Of a DNA stretch of 44,535 nucleotides, positions 33,970-41,386 are shown piece by piece. Location: NCBI GenBank assembly GCA_938017515.1, contig CALIJJ010000016.1, forward strand, positions 1 to 44,535, read 5' to 3'. The notes beneath the pieces were generated by a model that saw only the letters and a list, made by a program, of their open reading frames with translations, did no database searches and was not told the DNA's origin. The DNA comes from an uncultured Pseudanabaenaceae cyanobacterium. Its GTDB lineage: Bacteria; Cyanobacteriota; Cyanobacteriia; PCC-9006; JAAUQQ01. Within the stretch, counting starts at the first letter, position 1, and each line of letters begins with the position of its first letter. The position numbers were made by a program, and so were the translations under genes.

Positions 33970-36873
33970 CTAGGAGATGATCAGCGCGAGATCGTCGAGG
34001 ACTTGCTCGGCATTGGTGTAGCGATCGCCAAAGTGATACTTCGCCATACGTGCCAGGATTTTTTTGAGTGACTCACTACAGTCCACAAAGGGCTGCCAAA
34101 CCAGATCACCACTGTCCGCATCCTGTTCCATCATGTGGGGGGGAATGCCCGTAAGGGCGCGAATGGCAATGACACCGAGGGCATAGAGATCGCTGTTGAG
34201 ACGCGGGTGTCCAGCCAACTGTTCCGGCGGGGCATAGCCCTGGGTGCCGATGGCAATGGTTTGTTCCGACGCTGGGCTTTCCCCCTGGGGCTGCATCTGC
34301 TTGACGGCACCAAAATCGATCAGCACCAGCGCCCCGTCGGAGCGGCGAATGATGTTGTTCGGCTTGATGTCCCGATGGATGATGCGGCGTTCGTGGATGA
34401 ACCCTAGGGTGGGCAAGAGTTCCCGGAGTAGGTCGATGACTTTGGCTTCTGGCCAGCGCTTGTCCTGGGGGAGTTCTGTGCTGAGGGGATTGCCCCGGAC
34501 AAACTGTTCAACGAGGAGGAAATCTGCACCCTCTTCAAAATAGGCCAGGAGTTGGGGAATGCGATCGTGGCGACCCAGGATTTCCAGGATTTCTGCCTCG
34601 GCCTGGAACAGCCGCCGAGCCACGGTGAGGAATTGGGCATCTTGGCGAGTGGGTCTGAGACGTTTGACCACACATTCCGGAGTGCCGGGGCGCTGGGTAT
34701 CGGTGGCGACGTAGGTGATGCCAAAGCCGCCGGAGGCGAGAACCTGCTTGATGCGGTAACGGTTGGCCACGAGACCGTTGCGCTGGAAGCGGGAGGCGGA
34801 GGGGCCCGCTGAGCGTTCTGATGCTTCGGTTTCAGCGGTCGCCGACCGCTCGCGCTGTTGACTGGCGGCCAATCGCAGCGAGAGAATGGCCTGCTCCTGT
34901 TCCTCTGCCCGCTCGGCCAGGATGCGTTGCTCTCGCTGGGCGCGGTAGCTGTTATAGCTGACCATGGCGATGCTGCTGCTGATCAGACCCACGATGGGGG
35001 TGATGATGGGGAGCCAGGTACTGCTGAGGAAGAGTCCCCAGGTGCCACCGACGAGGAGCGCGATCGCCCCTGCTTCCAGTCCCACCAAGGCCAGGGGATT
35101 GCGCAGCAACAAGGTTGCAGATGCCCCTAAAGTTGTGCAAGCAAATAGGAGTAGGAACTCACTCCATTCCGGCCAGACTTGTATCAGAGGCCGAGCCCCT
35201 TCTGCCGAAGGCCCTGTTGTCTCGTGCTTGGCTGTCTCGTGCTTGGCTGTCTCGTCGGCGTCACGCTCCGGTTGACCCAGCACCGCATCGAGCAACTGAC
35301 TGACGATTTGGCCATGGACAAAGACCCCCGGCATATCGAAGCCGCCCTTCTTTGACTTGGTAAAGGGTGTGAAAAAGAAATCCTTATCGCTCAGGGCCGT
35401 GGTGCCGATCAAAACAACCTTATCCTGAACCCACTCGGGCTTAAAATTGCCGTCCACGATGTCGTAGAGCGTCACGGTACGGGCCAGATCATTGGCGGCA
35501 CGGTAGTTCAGAATGAGCTGCCAGCCATCATGTTGCACGGTTTGATAGCCCCCGTCCGTGAAGGAAAAGGGCCGAATCGTGGTTTTGCCCCAGTCGAAGG
35601 CATACAGCTCATCGCTGCGGGGAACGGGCTTAATGCCGTCAACATCGAGATAGCGCTCCGCCAGCCGATAGGCAAAGGAATATTCCAGGTTGCCGGTGTC
35701 CGTGTCCCAGGTCAGTAGGAGACTGCGGCGTAGAACACTGTCCGGATCGAGGATGACATCGTTGAATCCGACTTGCTCCGGGGGCATGTTGGGGGCTGCA
35801 ACGCCGTTGGGGTCGAGGGGCGTGGGGAGTCGTCGGATGCCTACTAGGTTGGGGTTCTGAAGTTGTTCGTAAAGGGCCTTTTCTCCCGGAGGTTGGGAGA
35901 AGTCCCGATAGATATCGAGCCCAATGACGCGGGGCTGATGTTGCTGAAGCTGGGACAGAACCTGGGCAAAGAGTTCGTCGCTAATGGGCCAGCGTTGGGC
36001 ACGCTGGATATCCTCTTCGGTGATGCGGATAATCAGCATGCGGGGGTCAGGGCCGGGGGAAGGCCGCAGTCGCATCATCAGATCGTAGGCCCGGAGTTCC
36101 CAGGTTTGTAGCCCCCCCGCCTGGCGAACAAGGACAATACTGCCTGCGGTGAAGAATGTCACGAGCAGGACCGGACGGACGGCATTCAGGAGGGATTTTC
36201 CTGGGGCGGTTTGGCCGATTTTACCGAGGATCTGGTGGAAGGATTGAGCGATCGCCTCCCCCACAAAACCGGGCCGTCGTCGCTGCGACCAAGCCATGCG
36301 CCATCGCCGCATCCCGCCTGTGGTTTCGTCAGGGTTTTCAGCACTCGCTGGCAACGCAGTGGGGGGCAGCTGGGTTTCTAGGATGTCGCTGGTTGCCAGA
36401 GGGGTTGGCGAATGAAGGGCGGTGGAGCTGTTGGAGGGGATTGGTGGGGGATGGAGGGCGGTGGAGGTATCGCCTGTGGCGTTGTCTGCGCTTAGGTTAT
36501 TTTCGCTGGGGTTACTTTCGCTGGGGGGATTGGCGGTTGAGTTCTCTGGGCTGGGGCGACTCCCTGGGGAAGCCTGGTTTGCTGAATCGTTACGGGGCGT
36601 ATTGCCTAGAAATTCATGCAGGATGGTGGGTTGCCCCGAATCTGGACCTAACGACTGTCTCGGCTCCTTGTTGAGGGTGTCAGGCTTGGGGGCGAGATGG
36701 GTTGCTGAGTCTGCATTGTCGTGGCCCGTTGGGCGAAGCGGGCGAGGGCCAGATTGAGAGGGATGAGATTGAGAAAGGCCAGATTGGGAGGGACCAGAGG
36801 GCTGAGATGGCTCGGCTTGCGTCTCGTCTGCTGCAGGCTCGGATTGTGGGAGTTCGGGGTCTTGGGGAAGCAT
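33970..36873 (-). CDS. CHASE2-domain Ser/Thr protein kinase
   Basis: A 967-residue membrane sensor kinase. Residues 1-190 are low-complexity Pro/Ser/Gln/Asn-rich with repeats (SQSGLSQSHPSQSG, PSENNLS). A first membrane helix (PVLLVTFFTAGSIVLV) precedes an extracytoplasmic CHASE2 sensor (RAYDLMMRLRPSPGPDPRML, PRVIGLDIYRDF, VVLIGTTALSDKDFFFTPF). Three closely spaced helices follow. A short coiled coil (EEQEQAILSLRLAASQQRE) leads to the kinase domain: LASGGFGITYVA, VVKRL, D835 in HRDIKPNN, LIDFGAVK, and GTQGYAPPEQ. An AKHET repeat lies in the loop after CHASE2. Kinase motifs look intact. The signal and targets are unknown. Monocistronic, divergent from dapB. Confidence 0.93.
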   Translation of the reverse strand: MLPQDPELPQSEPAADETQAEPSQPSGPSQSGLSQSHPSQSGPRPLRPTGHDNADSATHLAPKPDTLNKEPRQSLGPDSGQPTILHEFLGNTPRNDSANQASPGSRPSPENSTANPPSESNPSENNLSADNATGDTSTALHPPPIPSNSSTALHSPTPLATSDILETQLPPTALPASAENPDETTGGMRRWRMAWSQRRRPGFVGEAIAQSFHQILGKIGQTAPGKSLLNAVRPVLLVTFFTAGSIVLVRQAGGLQTWELRAYDLMMRLRPSPGPDPRMLIIRITEEDIQRAQRWPISDELFAQVLSQLQQHQPRVIGLDIYRDFSQPPGEKALYEQLQNPNLVGIRRLPTPLDPNGVAAPNMPPEQVGFNDVILDPDSVLRRSLLLTWDTDTGNLEYSFAYRLAERYLDVDGIKPVPRSDELYAFDWGKTTIRPFSFTDGGYQTVQHDGWQLILNYRAANDLARTVTLYDIVDGNFKPEWVQDKVVLIGTTALSDKDFFFTPFTKSKKGGFDMPGVFVHGQIVSQLLDAVLGQPERDADETAKHETAKHETTGPSAEGARPLIQVWPEWSEFLLLFACTTLGASATLLLRNPLALVGLEAGAIALLVGGTWGLFLSSTWLPIITPIVGLISSSIAMVSYNSYRAQREQRILAERAEEQEQAILSLRLAASQQRERSATAETEASERSAGPSASRFQRNGLVANRYRIKQVLASGGFGITYVATDTQRPGTPECVVKRLRPTRQDAQFLTVARRLFQAEAEILEILGRHDRIPQLLAYFEEGADFLLVEQFVRGNPLSTELPQDKRWPEAKVIDLLRELLPTLGFIHERRIIHRDIKPNNIIRRSDGALVLIDFGAVKQMQPQGESPASEQTIAIGTQGYAPPEQLAGHPRLNSDLYALGVIAIRALTGIPPHMMEQDADSGDLVWQPFVDCSESLKKILARMAKYHFGDRYTNAEQVLDDLALIIS
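35219..35255. repeat. 15-bp in-frame repeat in CHASE2 kinase
   Basis: GTCTCGTGCTTGGCT occurs about 2.4 times in tandem, encoding AKHET AKHET on the minus strand in the loop between CHASE2 and the next membrane helices. Confidence 0.8.
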
Positions 36874-37107
36874 GGAGCAACTGAGGGGGAATCAGACCAG
36901 GAACGATCGGAGACGGGGCTGGAGGGAGATGTATTTCCTCCCATTGTAAAAAACTGGATTCCTGACGTCGGGCGTGAATATGCGGGCTGCTTGCATGAAC
37001 CCACCGTCCAGCGCACTATTCTTAAGGGATATCCCTGGCGCTTTGCCAAAGTAGTTTCACGGATATGCCAGCAATAGTTTCCCACGATATTTCTCAACAA
37101 TATTTCT

Positions 37108-37935
37108 ATGACTTCGCAATCGCCCATCCCCGTCGTCATCAATGGTGCCACTGGCAAAATGGGCCGAGAAGCCGTGAAGGCGATCGCCGCTGCCGAAGAC
37201 ATGACGCTCATCGGTGCCCTGGCCCGCAATCCTGAATCCCTGGGCCGGGATGCGGGAGAGATCGCAGGCTGTGGTCCGGTGGAGGTGCCCATCACCAATG
37301 ATATGGAGGCCATCTATGCCATGGCGTCCCAGGAGAAGGAGATTCCGGTGGTGGTGGACCTGACCCACCCGGATGTAATTTATGACAATGTGCGGGCGGC
37401 GATCGCCTACGGTGTCCGGCCTGTGATCGGTACAACGGGGCTGACACTGGACCAAATTGCGGAGCTGGATACCTTTGCCAAGAAGGCGAGCATGGGGGGA
37501 CTGATCATCCCTAATTTCTCCATTGGCATGGTGCTGCTGCAACAGGCTGCCATGCAGGCTTCCCGCTTCTATGACCACGTGGAAATCATTGAACTGCACC
37601 ACAACCAAAAGGCCGATGCTCCCAGCGGCACGGCGGTGAAGACGGCACAGCTACTGTCGGAGCTGGGCAAGACGTTTAATGTGCCGGAAGTGGAGGAAAC
37701 CGAGAACCTCGCGGGGGCGCGGGGCGCCGACGGTGGTGAGGGCATTCGCATCCACAGCATTCGTCTGCCGGGTCTGGTGGCGCACCAGGAAGTCATCTTT
37801 GGCACGAAGGGGGAGACCTATAGCCTGCGCCACGACACGAGCGATCGCGCCTGCTATATGCCGGGGGTGTTGCTGTCGATTCGCAAAGTGCGTGAATTTG
37901 AGGGGCTGGTCTATGGACTGGAGAAGATTCTGTAG
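37108..37935 (+). CDS. dapB: 4-hydroxy-tetrahydrodipicolinate reductase
   Basis: A 275-residue DapB, which reduces the dihydrodipicolinate-pathway intermediate with NAD(P)H for lysine and diaminopimelate (peptidoglycan) synthesis; cytosolic. N-terminal Rossmann motif [27 protein letters not shown]; catalytic H164-H165 in [16 protein letters not shown]-terminal [22 protein letters not shown]. All signature elements are present. The start ATG at 37108 is the family start. It is followed by a tandem repeat and a strong terminator. Confidence 0.97.
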   Translation: MTSQSPIPVVINGATGKMGREAVKAIAAAEDMTLIGALARNPESLGRDAGEIAGCGPVEVPITNDMEAIYAMASQEKEIPVVVDLTHPDVIYDNVRAAIAYGVRPVIGTTGLTLDQIAELDTFAKKASMGGLIIPNFSIGMVLLQQAAMQASRFYDHVEIIELHHNQKADAPSGTAVKTAQLLSELGKTFNVPEVEETENLAGARGADGGEGIRIHSIRLPGLVAHQEVIFGTKGETYSLRHDTSDRACYMPGVLLSIRKVREFEGLVYGLEKIL

Positions 37936-37961
37936 GATGCTATTCCATCGCTGAACTCGTT

Positions 37962-38000
37962 ATATTCTGGCCTCATATTCCGGTTTCATATTCTGGCCTC
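37962..38000. repeat. 13-bp tandem repeat, 3 copies, overlapping terminator
   Basis: Units ATATTCTGGCCTC (37962), ATATTCCGGTTTC (37975) and ATATTCTGGCCTC (37988). The last unit supplies the left arm of the dapB terminator, so the array looks like duplication of one terminator arm. Confidence 0.85.
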
Positions 38001-38028
38001 GCTTCTATCAGTCGCGAGGCCAGTTTTT
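37993..38028 (+). terminator. Rho-independent terminator after dapB
   Basis: Perfect 10-bp stem CTGGCCTCGC / GCGAGGCCAG with an 11-nt loop followed by TTTTT, 58 bp after the stop. Confidence 0.92.
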
Positions 38029-38284
38029 GATTTGTCAGCGGTTTGATGGGCTGGTTGATGTACAGAAATAAAATCTAAAAAGTAGTGGCGAAAGAATTAA
38101 GCCACATTTATATGATTCATCAGAGAAAAATAGATTTGAATCATAAACCGTCGTAAAACTATCCAGCAGGTTCATACGAATGGGCGAAATCTTTATCGAC
38201 ACCAAAAATTAGAAAGTTCACGTATCCAACGGGCTATCGCTGTAGTCATAAGTGTCGAAACACAACACTGCAAGGCGATACCCC

Positions 38285-38656
38285 ATGTCCTTTTCCTACA
38301 TCGAAACCAGCATTGTGAAGCTCTCTGTTTTGGGAGCTGCTGCCATGGCGATCGCCGCGACCTGCAATACCCTCATTCCCGTTCAACCCGCCCAAAATAA
38401 TCAGACAGCGCCTGTCTTCTCCGTTTCGAGCCTGCACCACGATGCTGAGCCGCTGGATGTTGAGACAACGCTTGCTTACCGTGCCTCGGGCCGCTTTGAC
38501 TCTGGAATCAATGCAGTGGCCCACCGGGCAACGGGACGCATCGATTCAGTCCATCAGCTCATTGCCTACCGTGCGTCAGGTCGATTGAATTCCATTGATA
38601 ATCAGGTGGCATATCGTGGCAGCGAACGTGGCATTAATCAGCAATCTATTGCCTAA
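38285..38656 (+). CDS. Small exported protein with four RGSGR-like repeats (PatX-like candidate)
   Basis: A 123-residue protein from the ATG at 38285 (GTG at 38252 is an alternative). Residues 11-26 form a hydrophobic signal (VKLSVLGAAAMAIAAT) followed by a Gln/Asn/Ser-rich linker. From residue 64 a 15-residue unit repeats four times, each with a pentapeptide at a fixed place: RASGR (66-70), RATGR (81-85), RASGR (96-100), RGSER (111-115). The preceding residues are AY, AH, AY, AY and the following ones FDS, IDS, LNS, GIN. The known RGSGR peptide is the active part of PatS and HetN and the hallmark of PatX, small exported proteins tied to HetR in filamentous cyanobacteria. This protein shares that plan, but no copy is a perfect RGSGR. 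PatX membership is inference. The upstream 240 bp are AT-rich with no gene. Confidence 0.82.
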   Translation: MSFSYIETSIVKLSVLGAAAMAIAATCNTLIPVQPAQNNQTAPVFSVSSLHHDAEPLDVETTLAYRASGRFDSGINAVAHRATGRIDSVHQLIAYRASGRLNSIDNQVAYRGSERGINQQSIA

Positions 38657-39032
38657 AGAATTAATTGCCTAAAAACCTATTTTTTGTCACAGATTTTAGT
38701 TGCTCAATGTGACTGAAAGAAGACTCAAAATTCTCGCTTCTGACCCTCTTCTTTCTCTCTTCCCGCTGAACGCTATTCCGACCCCATCTATTTCACCCAT
38801 TTCACTAAAACCATGGAACTCTCTTTTATTGCTACCCGAACCAACAGCTTCCCCACGGGCTACTGTGCTGCTATGCCCGCAAGCCGATAGTCCAACGATC
38901 CGATAGTCCAACGATCAATGTTCCTGTTGCGACATTTAAGGCGAGTGCTGGACATTTTTTGACTGCGATCGCAAGAACGGATGTTTTATGGTACAAACGT
39001 ATTGCATTCCTCGATAACAGGACGTTGCGACT
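38657..39032. other. Intergenic region with a 16-bp duplication
   Basis: About 375 bp without a supportable gene; short readings on both strands lack any family features. It contains the duplication at 38885-38916 and should carry the promoter of the HTH protein gene. Confidence 0.5.
38885..38916. repeat. 16-bp perfect tandem duplication
   Basis: CGATAGTCCAACGATC occurs twice without a gap, about 115 bp before the HTH gene. It could alter an operator, but no binding site is recognised. Confidence 0.9.
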
Positions 39033-39902
39033 ATGACCCATCCATCTGAAACGACCCATCCCGCCATGGGAATTCGGGAGTTTGCTCGGTACTACGGTTA
39101 TTCCGAAGCGGAGGTGCGGCGAGCGATGCGCCACCTCTCCATTCGTGGTACATCCCAAGGGCGTGGACGCCCCACATTGCTTTCTCCGACGGAGCAGGGT
39201 GCTCTCTTGGAGCAAATTGAAGGCCCCGATGAGCGACTGGCGATGCAGGCGACTTCAGCTCTTCCTGCGGAGTCAGTGCCGACGGAAGCGACTCAAATTC
39301 AGCCTGCTCCGGTGCAAAATCTGCCCATTCAAGATATGCCGGAGTTGGAGCCAGCTTTGGAGGTCCGAGAAGAGCCCGTCCGAGAAATGCCGCTCATCAC
39401 AGAGCCGATGCCGCCCGCTCCCGTGGTTGGTCTGTCGGGAGAGTTGCCGGGAGCTTTGTCCCATCCCGATGCTGCTCTTCAGCACCACGATCTGCACCGC
39501 GATCTGCAAATTTCCCAGGGGAACCATCGCACGGTTTTGGAGGCTCCTAGTATTCCTCAGTCCTATGACTTGGCGCAGTTTAGAAGTGCGGAGTCGATCC
39601 AGGCGATCGCCGATCCCGGTGAGGTAGCCAACCAAGCCATGGCCGCCATCGATGCCCTGGTCTCGGGGATGGATTCGGATATTCGCCAGCAGCGCCAGCA
39701 GTTGGAGCAGACCCAGGAGGCGGCCCAGGCCCTGCGGCTCAAGGCCAAGCATTTGCAGGACAAAAAGCTGGAATACATGATCCAGTCCACGGCCATTGGC
39801 CAGTCCCAGCAGCGCTATACCTCCGAACTCCAGGAAGCCCTGGGAGAAGTGCAAGCCCTGGGAAAGTCTCCGCGCAGCGAGCAGGAGCCGCCGTCGCCGT
39901 AG
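39033..39902 (+). CDS. HTH/coiled-coil protein with possible -1 frameshifted membrane tail
   Basis: A 289-residue protein. Residues 10-55 look like a DNA-binding helix-turn-helix (GIREFARYYGYSEAEVRRAM then GRGRPTLLSPTEQ), of the kind seen in KfrA-like cyanobacterial proteins. A Pro/Glu-rich linker (75-145) is followed by a coiled coil (about 205-270: DSDIRQQRQQLEQTQEAAQA). In frame 0 it stops with EQEPPSP. At 39860-39866 the sequence G GGA AAG in frame allows a -1 slip into a frame that encodes AGAAVAVAFMAMILGVAAFT, a membrane helix, ending at 40021. A membrane-anchored isoform is therefore possible; alternatively the gene is recently frameshifted. Function unknown. It converges with the phosphorylase gene at a 20-bp gap. 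Confidence 0.82.
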   Translation: MTHPSETTHPAMGIREFARYYGYSEAEVRRAMRHLSIRGTSQGRGRPTLLSPTEQGALLEQIEGPDERLAMQATSALPAESVPTEATQIQPAPVQNLPIQDMPELEPALEVREEPVREMPLITEPMPPAPVVGLSGELPGALSHPDAALQHHDLHRDLQISQGNHRTVLEAPSIPQSYDLAQFRSAESIQAIADPGEVANQAMAAIDALVSGMDSDIRQQRQQLEQTQEAAQALRLKAKHLQDKKLEYMIQSTAIGQSQQRYTSELQEALGEVQALGKSPRSEQEPPSP

Positions 39903-40021
39903 CGTTCATGGCCATGATTCTGGGGGTTGCAGCGTTTACGGTGGCCGTCTCTAGCCAGGAGAACCAGGAGGCAGGGTCGAGCCAATGGCAGGAGCCAGAA
40001 CTCAGTCAATATGACTATTGA
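39860..40021 (+). other. Slippery heptamer and -1 frame transmembrane extension
   Basis: The G GGA AAG heptamer at 39860-39866 is in phase with the upstream gene. The -1 frame continues GKVSAQRAGAAVAVAFMAMI and on for a total of 53 codons to the TGA at 40019-40021. A purine-rich GGGAGAAG at 39842-39849 lies 10-13 bases upstream, where dnaX has its stimulatory Shine-Dalgarno-like element. A separate small protein starting at the ATG at 39908 (37 residues) is the competing explanation. No strong downstream stem is visible by eye. Confidence 0.5.
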
Positions 40022-40040
40022 ATCGTCAACCCCAGCTCGC

Positions 40041-40766
40041 TTAGGCGTCTGGGGTTTTCAAGATTTGGGTCGTGGTTTGCTCCAAGACCTTCAAGGCCTG
40101 GAGGGAGCCTCGAATCAGATTGAAGGATGCTTGGGGCTGTCGGAGCATGGCCCAGGCCATGCCCCAAGGATTGAGCGTGCCGTCGGCCCGCGTTGCTCCG
40201 GTGATATCCGGAAGGGTGGTGTGGATGTCGTCGCTGATGACCCGGACGGTGGCGATCGCAATCTCCCTGTCGGCAAAGGATGCAAAGCTCTGGGCGATCG
40301 CCGCTGCCTCCATATCCACCGCGGAGGCCAGGGTCTGTAGGGCTTGCTTTTCGCTAGCTTCGTGCAGGAGGCGATCGCTGTTTAGCGCTGTCACAGCCTG
40401 GGCCTGGGGCAAGCGCTGCTTCAGTGTTGCCACCGCACTCCCCACCCCAACGGGGTCCCCCGATGGCGACACAATCTGGTCATAAATCACCACATCCCCG
40501 ACGCCCAGTTGGGGGGATAAACTTCCGGCCACCCCCAGCACTAAGACTTGCTTGCAGCGGTCAAAGACTCCCTGGGCAAGGGCTGACGTAAGTCGCTCGG
40601 CCGTGACCTGTGGCCCCATAGCGATGGGAAAAACAGCGGTGCTAGCTTGGGCGAGCTGTAGACCCCGGCGCACGGCTGCGGCCTCCGCCCCCTGGGGCAC
40701 CAGGATGCAATCGAAGGGCAGATCGGTGGATGGGTCTACTGGATTTAAGGCCATAGGAGCTCGCAT
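40041..40766 (-). CDS. Nucleoside phosphorylase/hydrolase family protein (MTA/SAH nucleosidase-like)
   Basis: A 241-residue protein of the PNP_UDP_1 fold, which cleaves N-glycosidic bonds of nucleosides. Seen: FDCILVPQGAEAAAVRRGL, VLVLGVAGSLSPQLGVGDVV (purine/phosphate pocket Gly-rich loop), VDMEAAAIAQSF (the ME of the ribose site), and RVISDDIHTTLPD (the catalytic-Asp region). The VDMEAAA and RVISDD elements favour MTA/SAH nucleosidase or the hopanoid-associated HpnG-type phosphorylases; the substrate cannot be fixed from sequence. The start at 40766 (MRAP) or 40754 (MALN) is undecided. Monocistronic. Confidence 0.85.
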   Translation of the reverse strand: MRAPMALNPVDPSTDLPFDCILVPQGAEAAAVRRGLQLAQASTAVFPIAMGPQVTAERLTSALAQGVFDRCKQVLVLGVAGSLSPQLGVGDVVIYDQIVSPSGDPVGVGSAVATLKQRLPQAQAVTALNSDRLLHEASEKQALQTLASAVDMEAAAIAQSFASFADREIAIATVRVISDDIHTTLPDITGATRADGTLNPWGMAWAMLRQPQASFNLIRGSLQALKVLEQTTTQILKTPDA

Positions 40767-41386
40767 TCCCTGCGTTCTATTTTTGTGATTAAAGAAATTA
40801 TTAAATTACTCGACTGTAGATTTCTAGGGAACTCTAATAGAGTCGGGCCTGTATCTGGTTTGGTCCAGGAGCTGAATCGTGGACTGAAGCCAGATGACGG
40901 CTCAGAGGACGAAAATAACTCCGGCGGTGCCCCCCGCTTAGAGATCGCCTCCGTGGCAGCCCTTGCATTGGCTGCTTCTGTGTGTGGACCCCTGCATGAA
41001 GGCTTATATAGAGCCGAATAGGAAACTGACACGTTCCAGCGGTTGTGAAATTCAGCAAACCTTAAGCTGAGTTGAGTAATATTCGCTTCGGAAAGTGTTT
41101 TTCCTAAAAATTAGGACACTTTTGGCAATACCCGTAGTCTAGGACTTATGGTTTAGCGTCTCTTTGGCCTTTCTGAGCCTGCGTCAATCCCCTAGGCATC
41201 CCTAGCACCAGGCATACATAGATTAATTCCGACATGGATTAATTCCGACATGGATTCCCCTCGGAAGCGGTCAGTCACATCAGAGTTTCTACTCTGGGTG
41301 TCTGCATCTTTCGAACCTAGTCGTATCTATGGATACTTGGGCTAACTGTCTTGCCCATCATCCCTTACCATCCAAAGAGAATCGCA
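40767..41386. other. Long intergenic region upstream of the RND pump
   Basis: About 620 bp. Small open readings exist on both strands around 40745-41058, but none has a family feature or ribosome site, so I do not call them. It holds the promoter of the RND pump, a 16-bp tandem duplication at 41221-41256, and AT-rich stretches. Confidence 0.5.
41221..41256. repeat. 16-bp tandem repeat, 2.25 copies
   Basis: GATTAATTCCGACATG twice, followed by GATT, about 130 bp before the RND pump start. The unit carries AATT and could be part of a regulatory region. Confidence 0.9.

Noticed and set aside
40785..41021. 78-residue plus-strand reading before the RND pump
   Set aside because: GTG start, no ribosome site, no recognisable family, and overlapping open readings on the other strand.
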